A stretch of 41,487 nucleotides of DNA from Akkermansiaceae bacterium. Its GTDB lineage: Bacteria; Verrucomicrobiota; Verrucomicrobiia; Verrucomicrobiales; Akkermansiaceae. Shown piece by piece: positions 9,836 to 19,100 of the stretch. The first letter of the stretch is position 1. Each line of letters begins with the position of its first letter. Both the position numbers and the translations under genes were made by a program. The stretch is from the NCBI GenBank assembly GCA_013001695.1, contig JABDMC010000120.1, positions 1 to 41,487 on the forward strand, written 5' to 3'. The notes beneath the pieces were generated by a model. The model saw only the letters and a program-made list of their open reading frames with translations, was not told the origin of the DNA and did not search any database.

Positions 9836-9984
9836 CGCCATCGGCCGGGCCTCGGCAGGCGGAGCGCCCGCCCTATAACGGCGAAACGGGTGACGGCCCG
9901 GCCGCGTCAATCTGACGGAACCACCGGCGGGACGCCCGTGTCACACTTCAGGTCAGCCCGGCGACCATGTTCGCGACCTCGGCG

Positions 9985-10023
9985 AAAAAAAAGCGGGCCG
10001 CCGGAATGCACCGGCGGCCCGCT
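9985..10023 (-). terminator. Strong intrinsic terminator of the beta-helix gene
   Basis: On the minus strand a perfect 13-bp stem (AGCGGGCCGCCGG with CCGGCGGCCCGCT) and a 6-base loop are followed by a run of eight T residues (A-run at 9985-9992 on the plus strand). It begins about 30 bases after the stop codon of the 10052-14920 gene. Confidence 0.9.
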
Positions 10024-10051
10024 TGTGGATTGCCCCTTGTCGGGGATGAGA

Positions 10052-13000
10052 TCAGTTGGCGACGACCCGCACGAACAGGACCGGGTTGGCCAGGAGTCCG
10101 GCCGGGACGGTCACGACCACGGTCTGGACCGGCGACCCGCTCGGGGCTTCCGCGTCCGGCGTGAACGCCGTCCAACCGGCCACCGTCAACGTCGTCGACG
10201 AGTCGTAGGTGTAGGTCAGGCCGGTGAGGCTCGGATCACGCCGCGTGTAGCTGAAGGTGCCCGTGGCCTGGTCCAGCGGCACGAAGATGGCGTTCGCGGA
10301 GCCGGGGTCGGTGGGATCGAGCGCGAAGGCGTATTCCTCGCTGTTGGGCACGCCGTCGCCGTCCGGATCGGCACCGGGGGCGCCGTCGGTCAGCGGGTCG
10401 AGCCCGAAGCTCGCGGCCCACGTGTCGTAGTCGTTGGCGCTCACGATCTCGAGGGTGCCGCTTCCGGAGAAGTGCACGTCGTCGATGTTGGTCGCGCCGG
10501 ATCCGGTGGCCCCGTAGGTCCCCGCGGCCTGCGCGACGCCGTCGATGAGGAGCTCGCCGATGACGTCGTTGGCTCCGTGATTGAGGTCGATCTTGCCGGT
10601 GCCGTTGATGAGCACCGAGGCGGAGTCATCGATGGTCGGAAGGCTCATCACGAGGGTGGCTCCGGTCTCCACGGTGGTGGCGCCGGTGTAGGTGTTGGCG
10701 CCGCCGAGGTCGAGGCGACCGGCATTGACCGTCACGGTGGCGTCGCCGCCGATGGCGCCGTTCAGCACGAGGCGGCCCGCGCCGTTCTTGATGACCGGCT
10801 GGTTCACGGTGCCGCCGGAGGGGCTCATGGTCAGGACCGCCCCCGCGTTGACGATGTCAAAGGTGCCGCTCTGGCCCGCGGCGTCGATCCAGAGGATGCG
10901 GTTCGTGGCCTCGATTCCGGTGCCGAGGTATTCGAGGGTGCCGTTCTTGAGGGCGAGGTAGCCGCTGCCGATGCCGGCATCGACCATGGACGTCGCCTCG
11001 AGGGTGCCGCCCGTGACCTCGTAGCCGCCGGTGCGCGCGCTGTTGTCACCGGTCATCGCAAGGCGCCCTTCGGGGAGGAAGATCGGCCCGGTGCTGGAGT
11101 TGGCTCCCGACGAGACCACGCGGCCGGGTCCGGAGAACGTCAGGCCGGCGCCACCCACGATGGCGCCGCTGATGAGGAGGTCCGGATCGGCGGCGCCGTC
11201 CGCCACCTGGATCGTCTTGCCGCCCACCATGTTCAGGCGGGCGCCCATGACGGAGGGATTCGCATCGGCGTTGACGGTGTAGATGCCGCCGCCGATGGTC
11301 CGCAGTTCCCCGGGTCCGGTGGTGGTGCCCGCGGTGAAGTTCACGACGTTCATGTACTGCTCGTTGTTGAAGAACCACGTCCCCCCGTTGAGGTTGACCT
11401 CGCTGGGCAGGGTGGCGCCGCCGAGACCGCCCATCGAGTGGGTCACGGTGTCGAGGGTGCCGCCGCTGTTGACGGTGATGGGATTCCCGCCGTTGAAGCT
11501 GGTCGGCCAATTGCCGCCGCGGGCGAGGAGGGTGCCGTCGTTGATCACCATCGCCACCGCGTTGTTGGAGGAGGTCACGGTGAGGTTGTTGGCGCCGTTC
11601 TTCACGAGGGTGCCGCCGCCGGTGTTGGTCCGGTCGAGGGTCTTGGCATCGGAGTGGTTGAAGACGAGCTGCGCACCGGGGGCCACCGTGGTGGTGCCGC
11701 CGGAGGCGAAGGATCCGGTCGTGCCGCCATCCCCCATCTGGATGGTGCCCTCCTGGATGTCGACCCCACCGGTGAAGGTGTTGTCGTTGGTGAAGATCAC
11801 GGTTCCGGGGCCGGTCTTGGTGAGGCCGCCGAGGCCGCTGATCGGGTCGCCGGAGATGGTGAAGGTGGTGGTCGTGGTGCTGAACATCATCGACGCCGGG
11901 GAAATCGCGCCGGCGGAGTCGTCGACCACCACGCTTTCATTGGCGTTGACGGTATCGATGAAGTTCACGATGTCGGCATCGTAGAACAGCGAGGCCAGGG
12001 TGCCGTCGTCCCAGTTGACCGCGGTGAAGTCCCAGGCCGTGCCGGCCGCACCGGTCCAGGTGATCTCGGTGATGTCGTCCACGCTGACGTCGACGCTCGT
12101 GTTGGCGGAGTTGTCGACGAGGCTCAGCATGTAGTGCGGGTTCGGGAAGGCCGCGGCCGTGAAGCCCGCGAACCCGAGACCCTGGATGGTCCCGTCGTAG
12201 TCGATGAGCGTGAATTGCTCGCCGACCGCGAGGGTGCCCACCGGCTGGAACGAGATGGTGTGATTCCCGGTCACGTTGAGGCCGTCGGTCTGGAAGACAT
12301 CGATGAGGTCGCTGCTGCCGTTGCCGAGCCGGAAGCTCGAGGAACTGCCGGCGGCGAGCTCGAGGGATTCCACGATGGCGGATCCCTGGTTGGTCGGGCT
12401 GCCCGCCCCGATCGAAGCCCCGGTGGCCACGAGCACCGCGGAGGTGCTGGAGGCGTCGCCGGAGAAGAAGAGCGTCCCGTCGAGTACCTGGGTGCTTCCG
12501 GAGTAGGTTCCGGGGGTGCCGGCGATGGCGAGGGTTCCGGTGCCGGTCTTGATCAGCCCGCCCGGTCCGCTCAGGGCGCCGGTCAGGTTGATGGTGTCGC
12601 TGCCGTTGGCGGTGATGGTGGCGTCGCCATTGACGCCGGACAGCACGAGCGGCTTGGCGCTCGACCACGAGGCGAGGGACCCGAGGGTGCCGCCGCCGAC
12701 GTTGACGGTCTTGTTGGAGGCGTTGGTGATGCCGTTGGCGCCGATGTTCAGGGTGCCGCCCTCGAGGTTGTAGGTGGCGGCGTTGTTGCGGCCGTTGGCG
12801 AGGTCGAGGCCGAGGAGGTTGGCGGTGCCCCCGGTCTGGTTCATGGTGACGTTCGCCGAGTCCCAACCGAAGCTCATCTCCGCGCCGAGGGAGTTGAGTT
12901 CGCCGGCGGAGAGGTTGTAGGTCGAGGACGCGGCTCCGGCGCCCCAGTGGCCGAAGAGGATCGAGGCCCCGGTGTTGTTGGCGTTGTTGGTGCCGATGAC

Positions 13001-14920
13001 GTTCAGGATGCCGCCGTCATGGGTGATGGTCGACTGGGCGCTGCCGCCGTCGGCGGTGACGATGCGGTTGGTGGTGATGTTCGCGCCGGGGCCGATTCGC
13101 AGCGTGCTCGTGCCGGTCAACCGGAGGTTGTCGGAGTTCGAGATCGTGCCGCCCACGTCGAGGGTGCCGCCTTCCACGCGGGTGTCCCCGTCGTGGGTCG
13201 AGGTGCCGTTGAAGACGAGGGTCCCGCCGTCGCTCTTGGTGAGGTTGGCGGTGCCGTCGATGTCGCCGTTCACCGTCATGGTGAATCCCGTCCATGTGTG
13301 GAAGCCGCTGTTGCCGCCGTCGAGGGCGATGCCGCGGTTGGCGTCGAGGGTGACGTCGGCGCCCCCGAAGCTGTCGCCGCCCTGCAGGCGGGCCCCGCCG
13401 CTCAGGGTGATGTGGTCGGCCACCGGGCTGGCCGGGGTGTCGCCGAGGGTGTCCTGGCTGGGGATGCGGAGGAAGCCGCCGCTGACGATGGTCTTGCCGG
13501 TGAAGGCGGTGTTGGTGGTGGTGTCGATGGCGAGGGTGCCGCCGCCGGTCTTCTCGAGGGTGCCGGCGCCGGCCAGGGTCCAGTTGGCGTTGCCGCCGCC
13601 GGTGAGGGTCAGCTTGCCGTCCGCGACGGTGAGGCCGTCGAGGGTGTCGAGGACGTTCCCGAGGGTGAGGGTCCCGCTGCCGGTCTTGACGAGGGAGCTG
13701 CCGATATTGCCGATGATGCTGGGTCCGAAGCTGTCGGTGGCGTCGCCGGCCGTCAGGGTGTAGGCGTCGAGGTCGAGAGTTCCGCCGCCGCCGACCTGTC
13801 CCCAGGTGTTGTCGGCGCCCAGGAGGGTCTCGCCGTTGATGGACATCAGGCCGGTGATGTTGTTGCCGGACCCGTTGAGGGTCACGTTGCCGGAGGTGCT
13901 GACGTTCGTGCCGGTGACGGTGGAGTCGATCACGAGGCCGTCGAAGATCGCGAGGGGGTCATCGCCCCGCAGGATTCCGCTGCCGCCCAGGGCGACCGTT
14001 CCGCCGGTGAGAGTCACGAGACCTTCCTGGACCCAGATGGCGTCCACGTTTTCGGTTCCGCTGAGGGTGACGGTGTAGACGCCGGTGGCATCGGCGCCCG
14101 CCGCGAAGACCGCGGCGTCGCCGCTCGTCCAGGTCGAGGTGACGGCGTCCCCCGCCGCGCTGGCTGACCAGTTCGCGTCCGCCCAGTTGCCGGCGGGGCT
14201 CGCTCCCCCGGCCCCGGCGGTGGTGCTGTCGATGTCCCAGTAGCTCAGGGTGCCGGTGTAGGCGTTTTCGACCTGCAGGCCGGCGAGCGAGGCGCGCCCC
14301 GGGCTCGACGCGAACGTCTGCACGCTGACACTCGGCTGGCTGAGCACCTTGATGTAGTTGTCACTCTCGATGAGGGTGTCGGCGGTGGAGAAGGGGGGAG
14401 CCGACCATGAATCGCCGCTGCCCGAAGCGACCACGGTTCCACCGGCGCCGTTCCCCTTGTAGAAGGTGCCGTTGACCGAGACCGCCGAGATCACCGCCGG
14501 GTTGGCCTGGTCGGTCCCGTGCATGACGTAGATGTCGTTGAGCAGGTAGGGAGAATTGAAGTTGATGTTCACGCCCCCGCCATCGTCGAGGTAGCCCTTG
14601 GTGAGGGCGCCATTCTCGGAGGTCGCCGTCGCGCCGGTCGAGGCCGAGCGCCAGGTGTTGTTCGAGGACCAACTGACCGTGACATCGCTGAGGGCATTGC
14701 CATCGTTATCGGTGATGACCGAGACGGCCGATCCGTTGGCGCCCGGCAGGTTGTTCCAATTGGAGCCGGCCACCGCGATGGCTCCGGCGGTGTTGGTGGT
14801 GTTGGCGATTTCGCTGGTGGCACCCGAATCATCGGATGCGAAGTTCAGGCTGATGCCATCGGCGAATGCGGCCCCGGAGGCCAGCAGCAGGCAGGTGGTA
14901 ATGACGACGGTGGATTTCAT
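10052..14920 (-). CDS. Giant secreted beta-helix protein with autotransporter-associated repeats
   Basis: This is a 1622-aa surface or secreted protein. The ATG at 14920 opens a clear signal peptide (MKSTVVITTCLLLASGAAFA). Residues 23-215 form a lectin-like beta domain. From about 220 (SYWDIDSTTAG, then GNWADANW) to about 1460 the chain is made of autotransporter-associated beta-strand repeats (TIGR02601/PF12951 type) of the form GGLxKTGxGTLxxxG...YSGxTxVxxGTL, for example GGLIKTGTGTLAIAG and GGLTKTGPGTVIFTN. Such repeats build right-handed beta-helices. No C-terminal outer-membrane barrel and no PEP-CTERM tail is present. Instead there is a Ca-binding-like DPDGDGVPNSEEYAFALDP segment near 1510-1530 and a beta domain ending FVRVVAN, similar to two other proteins in this window. 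A strong terminator follows. A 79-bp direct duplication lies just upstream. The ligand or role is unknown; adhesin or matrix protein is the likely class. Confidence 0.88.
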   Translation of the reverse strand: MKSTVVITTCLLLASGAAFADGISLNFASDDSGATSEIANTTNTAGAIAVAGSNWNNLPGANGSAVSVITDNDGNALSDVTVSWSSNNTWRSASTGATATSENGALTKGYLDDGGGVNINFNSPYLLNDIYVMHGTDQANPAVISAVSVNGTFYKGNGAGGTVVASGSGDSWSAPPFSTADTLIESDNYIKVLSQPSVSVQTFASSPGRASLAGLQVENAYTGTLSYWDIDSTTAGAGGASPAGNWADANWSASAAGDAVTSTWTSGDAAVFAAGADATGVYTVTLSGTENVDAIWVQEGLVTLTGGTVALGGSGILRGDDPLAIFDGLVIDSTVTGTNVSTSGNVTLNGSGNNITGLMSINGETLLGADNTWGQVGGGGTLDLDAYTLTAGDATDSFGPSIIGNIGSSLVKTGSGTLTLGNVLDTLDGLTVADGKLTLTGGGNANWTLAGAGTLEKTGGGTLAIDTTTNTAFTGKTIVSGGFLRIPSQDTLGDTPASPVADHITLSGGARLQGGDSFGGADVTLDANRGIALDGGNSGFHTWTGFTMTVNGDIDGTANLTKSDGGTLVFNGTSTHDGDTRVEGGTLDVGGTISNSDNLRLTGTSTLRIGPGANITTNRIVTADGGSAQSTITHDGGILNVIGTNNANNTGASILFGHWGAGAASSTYNLSAGELNSLGAEMSFGWDSANVTMNQTGGTANLLGLDLANGRNNAATYNLEGGTLNIGANGITNASNKTVNVGGGTLGSLASWSSAKPLVLSGVNGDATITANGSDTINLTGALSGPGGLIKTGTGTLAIAGTPGTYSGSTQVLDGTLFFSGDASSTSAVLVATGASIGAGSPTNQGSAIVESLELAAGSSSSFRLGNGSSDLIDVFQTDGLNVTGNHTISFQPVGTLAVGEQFTLIDYDGTIQGLGFAGFTAAAFPNPHYMLSLVDNSANTSVDVSVDDITEITWTGAAGTAWDFTAVNWDDGTLASLFYDADIVNFIDTVNANESVVVDDSAGAISPASMMFSTTTTTFTISGDPISGLGGLTKTGPGTVIFTNDNTFTGGVDIQEGTIQMGDGGTTGSFASGGTTTVAPGAQLVFNHSDAKTLDRTNTGGGTLVKNGANNLTVTSSNNAVAMVINDGTLLARGGNWPTSFNGGNPITVNSGGTLDTVTHSMGGLGGATLPSEVNLNGGTWFFNNEQYMNVVNFTAGTTTGPGELRTIGGGIYTVNADANPSVMGARLNMVGGKTIQVADGAADPDLLISGAIVGGAGLTFSGPGRVVSSGANSSTGPIFLPEGRLAMTGDNSARTGGYEVTGGTLEATSMVDAGIGSGYLALKNGTLEYLGTGIEATNRILWIDAAGQSGTFDIVNAGAVLTMSPSGGTVNQPVIKNGAGRLVLNGAIGGDATVTVNAGRLDLGGANTYTGATTVETGATLVMSLPTIDDSASVLINGTGKIDLNHGANDVIGELLIDGVAQAAGTYGATGSGATNIDDVHFSGSGTLEIVSANDYDTWAASFGLDPLTDGAPGADPDGDGVPNSEEYAFALDPTDPGSANAIFVPLDQATGTFSYTRRDPSLTGLTYTYDSSTTLTVAGWTAFTPDAEAPSGSPVQTVVVTVPAGLLANPVLFVRVVAN

Positions 14921-14929
14921 GATTAGAAT

Positions 14930-15076
14930 CGATGGGTTGGGGACGAGGGAGGAGGGTTCAGGACGCAGGGCGTCATGATCGGGCGAGCGTATCGCTCGTG
15001 GGTTTGTTCGATGGGTTGGGTAGCAGGGTGATGGGTTCGGAACGCAGGGCGCAATGGACGGGCGAGCGAATCGCCC
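14930..15076. repeat. 79-bp tandem duplication upstream of the beta-helix gene
   Basis: Two diverged copies sit at exactly 79-bp offset with no net indel: both begin CGATGGGTTGGG/G (14930 and 15009), share a GGTTC..GACGCAGGGCG or GAACGCAGGGCG core, and end with GGGCGAGCG.ATCGC (14981 and 15060). The pair occupies the leader or promoter region immediately before the ATG at 14920. The rest of the 314-bp gap to the YdjY gene stop (15235) holds nothing I recognise. Confidence 0.7.
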
Positions 15077-15234
15077 CACCGCTGCTCATGGGACTTCAAT
15101 TTCGATGAATCGGGCGCGGGTTGTCCAGAGTGAATATCTGGTAGGCTGAGTCCACCACTACGGCCGTGGGCTTGGGCTTGATGGGCGAAGGCGCCAAATA
15201 ATCAAGAACGCCAAATGAACGGGCGTACTCGCGG

Positions 15235-16047
15235 CTACGGCACCTTCAGGATGATGCGCACCGGATGGCCGGTCTTGGGGAGACGGGCCGCATGGGGCGT
15301 GTGGATCTCATCGTTATCGCGGGACGGGCCGCGGTAGTTGATGAGGGCGTCGGGGTCGCGGATGACCGAGATGATCGATCCCGATCGGGAGGCTGCGAAG
15401 GCCCCCCCGGCCGGGGTGATGGATCCGTTGTAGAGCCAGGCCCCGGCGGCGAGGGTGCCTGCCACCGCCGCGGCGGACGGATTGGCGACGGCCACGACTT
15501 CGTGGAGCGGCAATTTGGCCGGGGGGCCGTTGCGGTCCCATTCGACCCACGCCTTCAGGGCGCCGGGTTCCCCGGCCTTGGCGGCGGCCCGGTCGGGTCC
15601 GAGGTCCGGCTGGGGTTTCATCCCGAGGAGGAGGGCCGCGACGTGCAGGTCGCGCGGGTTGATGGGCGAGGTGAACACGGCCTCGTGGATCTTTCCCTGC
15701 GAGGTGACGAGGACGTACTCCACCGGCCCTTCGCGCATGTGCATCGTGGCGGGCACGGTGATGAGCCGGGACTTGCTGTCGAAGCGGACGAGGCCGACGC
15801 GGAAGCGTCCCTCGCCGAGATCCTGCACCGGGGCCGGCTCGGTTGGGGCCGTTGCGCCCGGCTTGGCGGCGGCCTCCCCCCGGGGATCCGCGAGTTGGCC
15901 GCCTCCCACCTTCGGGGGGGGTGGGGGAGGATCGGTGGGGGGTGGCTCGTCGGCGTGGAGTGGCGCCATGACGGCGAGCGCCACGGCCGCCCGGACACGC
16001 CGTGCGGCCTGAGACACAGGAGATAGCGCCCGTTGCCGAAGCCTCAT
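15235..16047 (-). CDS. YdjY-domain exported protein
   Basis: This is a 270-aa protein with an N-terminal export signal (basic MRLRQRALSPVSQAARR, then AAVALAVMAPLHA). A proline-rich linker (residues about 34-46) separates it from a globular domain. The domain matches my recollection of the YdjY-like proteins common in Verrucomicrobiota and Planctomycetota: the segments VEYVLVTSQGKIHEAVF, DLHVAALLLGMKP, VEWDRNG, an AWLYNGS strand and the closing VIRDPDALINYRGPSRDND are in the expected order. The biochemical function of the family is not known. It is divergent from the DUF6288 fusion gene, with 113 bp between the two starts, so the two may share a regulatory region. Confidence 0.85.
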   Translation of the reverse strand: MRLRQRALSPVSQAARRVRAAVALAVMAPLHADEPPPTDPPPPPPKVGGGQLADPRGEAAAKPGATAPTEPAPVQDLGEGRFRVGLVRFDSKSRLITVPATMHMREGPVEYVLVTSQGKIHEAVFTSPINPRDLHVAALLLGMKPQPDLGPDRAAAKAGEPGALKAWVEWDRNGPPAKLPLHEVVAVANPSAAAVAGTLAAGAWLYNGSITPAGGAFAASRSGSIISVIRDPDALINYRGPSRDNDEIHTPHAARLPKTGHPVRIILKVP

Positions 16048-16160
16048 GGCGTAGTTTCCGCCGCGGGGTGGAAGGCCACAAGGGGAAAGGCGGGCGAGGG
16101 GGCCGCCGGATTCGTTCCCTTGTCTTGCCCGGCTTTAGATTGTAGATGGCACCCTCATCC

Positions 16161-19100
16161 ATGAACCCCTTTCCCCGACCCACCGGCCCCCTCCGGGCGC
16201 TCACCCTCCTGGCCTTTGTCCTCCTTGCCATCCCAACTGCGACGGCGGTCGCCGTTCCGCTCGGGCCGATCGGGGGGACCTGCGAACCGGTCCCCGGGAC
16301 CGGCCTCGTGCGGGTCCTGACGGTCACGGCCGGCGGACCCGGGGCGCTCGCCGGTTTGCAGTCCGGCGACTTCATCCGCGGGGCGGAGGGCAGCGCGTTC
16401 AACCCGACCTCCACGAGCTCCAACGACGGCTACCTCGGGGCCATCCAGGACCTCGCCATGGCGATCGACCGGGCCGAGGGCGGCGGTGGCCAATTGACCC
16501 TGAACGTGTTGCGCAGCGGGACGGGCGGGTTGGACCTCGCCGTGAATGTCGGCACGGCCGGTTCCTTCGGTCCGGCGTGGCCGGCCGGGAGCGCCAAGGC
16601 GGACGGCATCTTCGAATGGTGCGCCGCCGAGGTCCACGCCAAGACGCAGGCGAGTTCCGACGGCAACTTCGGTTACAACAGCGGCTGGTTCGGAATGATC
16701 CTGCTGGCCCATCCGTCATGGAATTCCACCAGCGGCGCGAAGCCCTACCGCAACTCGATCGACAAGTTGCGGACCCGCTGCGAGAACTACCTGAACAGCC
16801 GCGTCCTCGAGCCGGCCGAGGCCTTCTACTGGAACGGCAGCGACGTCGTCGCCAACCCGGCCTACGTGAGCCCCGGGCTCGAGAACTGGGACGTTTGTTC
16901 CAGCGCCATGTTCCTCGCGGCCTACCGGACCAGGACCGGCGATGCCAGCGCCGACGCGATCGTGCAGCGCGCCGCCGAGATGATCGCGCACCGCGTCCAG
17001 AGCTGGAACCAGTACGACGACCCGGGTGAGCCGCACGTGCTCGGCGGGGGGCTCGGACGCATGGGGCACGGCGGGGTGCACGGCGACTATTCGCATTACA
17101 ATCGCACCGGCGCGCTGAACATCATCAATGCCCATGCCCTGCCGGCCCTGGCACTCCTGAAGGATGCCGGCGCCAACATGAACCTGAACCTCGGCCAAAG
17201 CATCAACAGCTTCGCCTACGACACCCACAACCTGTCCCCGACCATCGAGGAGAAGTTCCGCATCTGCTGGGACTGGGTGAAGCAGGCGACCAATGCGGGC
17301 GGCGGCGCGGACGACGGGAACGTGGGGTATGTCGGCACCCAGGGCGGGGGTGACAGCGCGGGCCGGACCGGCGGGTGCTACGCCGGCTGGCACCTCTACG
17401 GGATGGCGGCCAATGCCGACGACACCGACAAGGCGGACCGGCAGGGGGCCTACATCGCGCGCCGTTGGTTCCGCCAGCAGCACGCCCACGCCTACACGCT
17501 CGGCGGGGTGGTCCTGTCCCAGATGGCGATGCCGTTCATGGATGACCGCTCCGAGCGGTTTTTCCAGGAGAACACGCGTTTGTATCCCGCCCTTGCGAGG
17601 CAGCCGGACGGGTCGCTGGCCTACTTCCCCGGCCGCCAGAACAACGGGGGCGACAGCTACCTGAACTTCACGAACGTCGGGATCATCAACGCCGCCATGC
17701 CGATGGCGATCCGCTCCGGGAACCTGCCCGGCTTCGCCGCTCCCGACCCGGCCCGCATCCACGCGTGGATGTGCTCCCCGGTGAACTCCTGGCCGGCGCT
17801 CGAGGCGCGGCTGGCCAGGCTTGAAGGGGGGTTGAGCCATTCCCTCGACGTCGACGTCACCGACGCCGACGGCAACGTCCTGCTCCCCGCGGACTACAGC
17901 GCGACGTGGAGCCACGTCAGCGGGCCGGGAACGGTCACCTTCGGATCGCCGAATGCCGCCAGCACCACCGTGGACGTCCCCCAGGACGGCACCTACCGGG
18001 TGGAACTGGAGGTCACCCGCGGGGCCTACACGCTCACCGAGCCGTACGACCTCGTGGTGGTGAGCGACCCGCCTCCGCCGGGCGTGGCGCCCTACGTGGT
18101 GTCCGAGCCGTCGCCGCAATCCGCCGAGCAGGGGGACAGCGTGACCTTCACGGTGGATGCCCAGGGGACAACCCCCCTGCTCTATCAATGGCGGCAGAAC
18201 GGCGTGGAGGTCGGGGATCCCTCGACCAGCCCGCAGTTCACGATCGACAGCGTGTCCGCCGGATCGGCGGGCGACTACGACTGCGTGATCACGAATGCCC
18301 ACGGCACGGCCACCAGCGCCACGGCGGCGCTGACCGTGAACGGCGTGGGGAGCTTCGCGTGGGGCGGGCTGTGGCGGGACGTCTTCACCGGCATCGGCGG
18401 GAGCACGGCCTCCGACCTGGTGGCGGCGCCGAACTACCCGAACTTCCCGGACGCCAGCGGCGTGATCACCAATGCCGAGTCGCCGAGCAGCTACGGCGAC
18501 AACTACGGGCAGCGGTGGAGCGGGTGGATCACCCCGCCGGAAACCGGGAACTACCGGTTCTACCTGGCCACCGACGACGGGTCGCAGCTGTGGCTCTCGA
18601 CGACCGCGATGCGCGCCGACCGGGTGCTGCGCGCCGAGAAGTTCGGCTGGACGACGGAGCGCAACTACAGCGGGGCGGCGACCTCCGCGCAGATCGCGAT
18701 GGTCGGCGGGCAGCGGTATTATTTCGAGGTCCTCCACAAGGAAGGCGGCGGGGGCGACAATGCCGCCCTGACGTGGGACTGGCTCTCGCCGGGCGTGTGG
18801 GGGACCCCGGCGAACGGGAGCGATCCGTTGCCGGGCGCGGTCCTCGAGTACCAGGTCGGCGGGACCCTCGACGACAACGTCGCCCCGCCGGACAACTACC
18901 CGCCGGTCGCGCACGAGCAGTTCATCGTCGTTTACGGCGGGGCGGCCACCGCCGTGACGCTCACCGGGGAGGATTTCGAGACGTCCTCGCTGTCGTTCAC
19001 GGTGACCGCGAACCCGGCGAAGGGGGTGCTCAGCGGCACCGCCCCGAACCTCACCTACACGCCGAATGGCGGGGCCACGGGGTCCGATCAGTTCACCTTC

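Larger units (their letters stand above)
9269..9984. other. Gene-free stretch filled with dispersed repeats
   Basis: This 716-bp interval between an FG-GAP gene and the end of the convergent beta-helix gene holds no gene I can support. It carries two copies of a CGCAGAG-type repeat (9330-9445), followed by CTCTGTGGGCTTTGTGGTGA, which is the usual partner of that repeat in other genomes, and then several hairpin-forming elements (9594-9835). The sequence ACCGGCGGGACGCC occurs twice (near 9560 and 9930) with its ends varied. Translations of this region give short low-complexity frames typical of repeat DNA. Confidence 0.7.
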
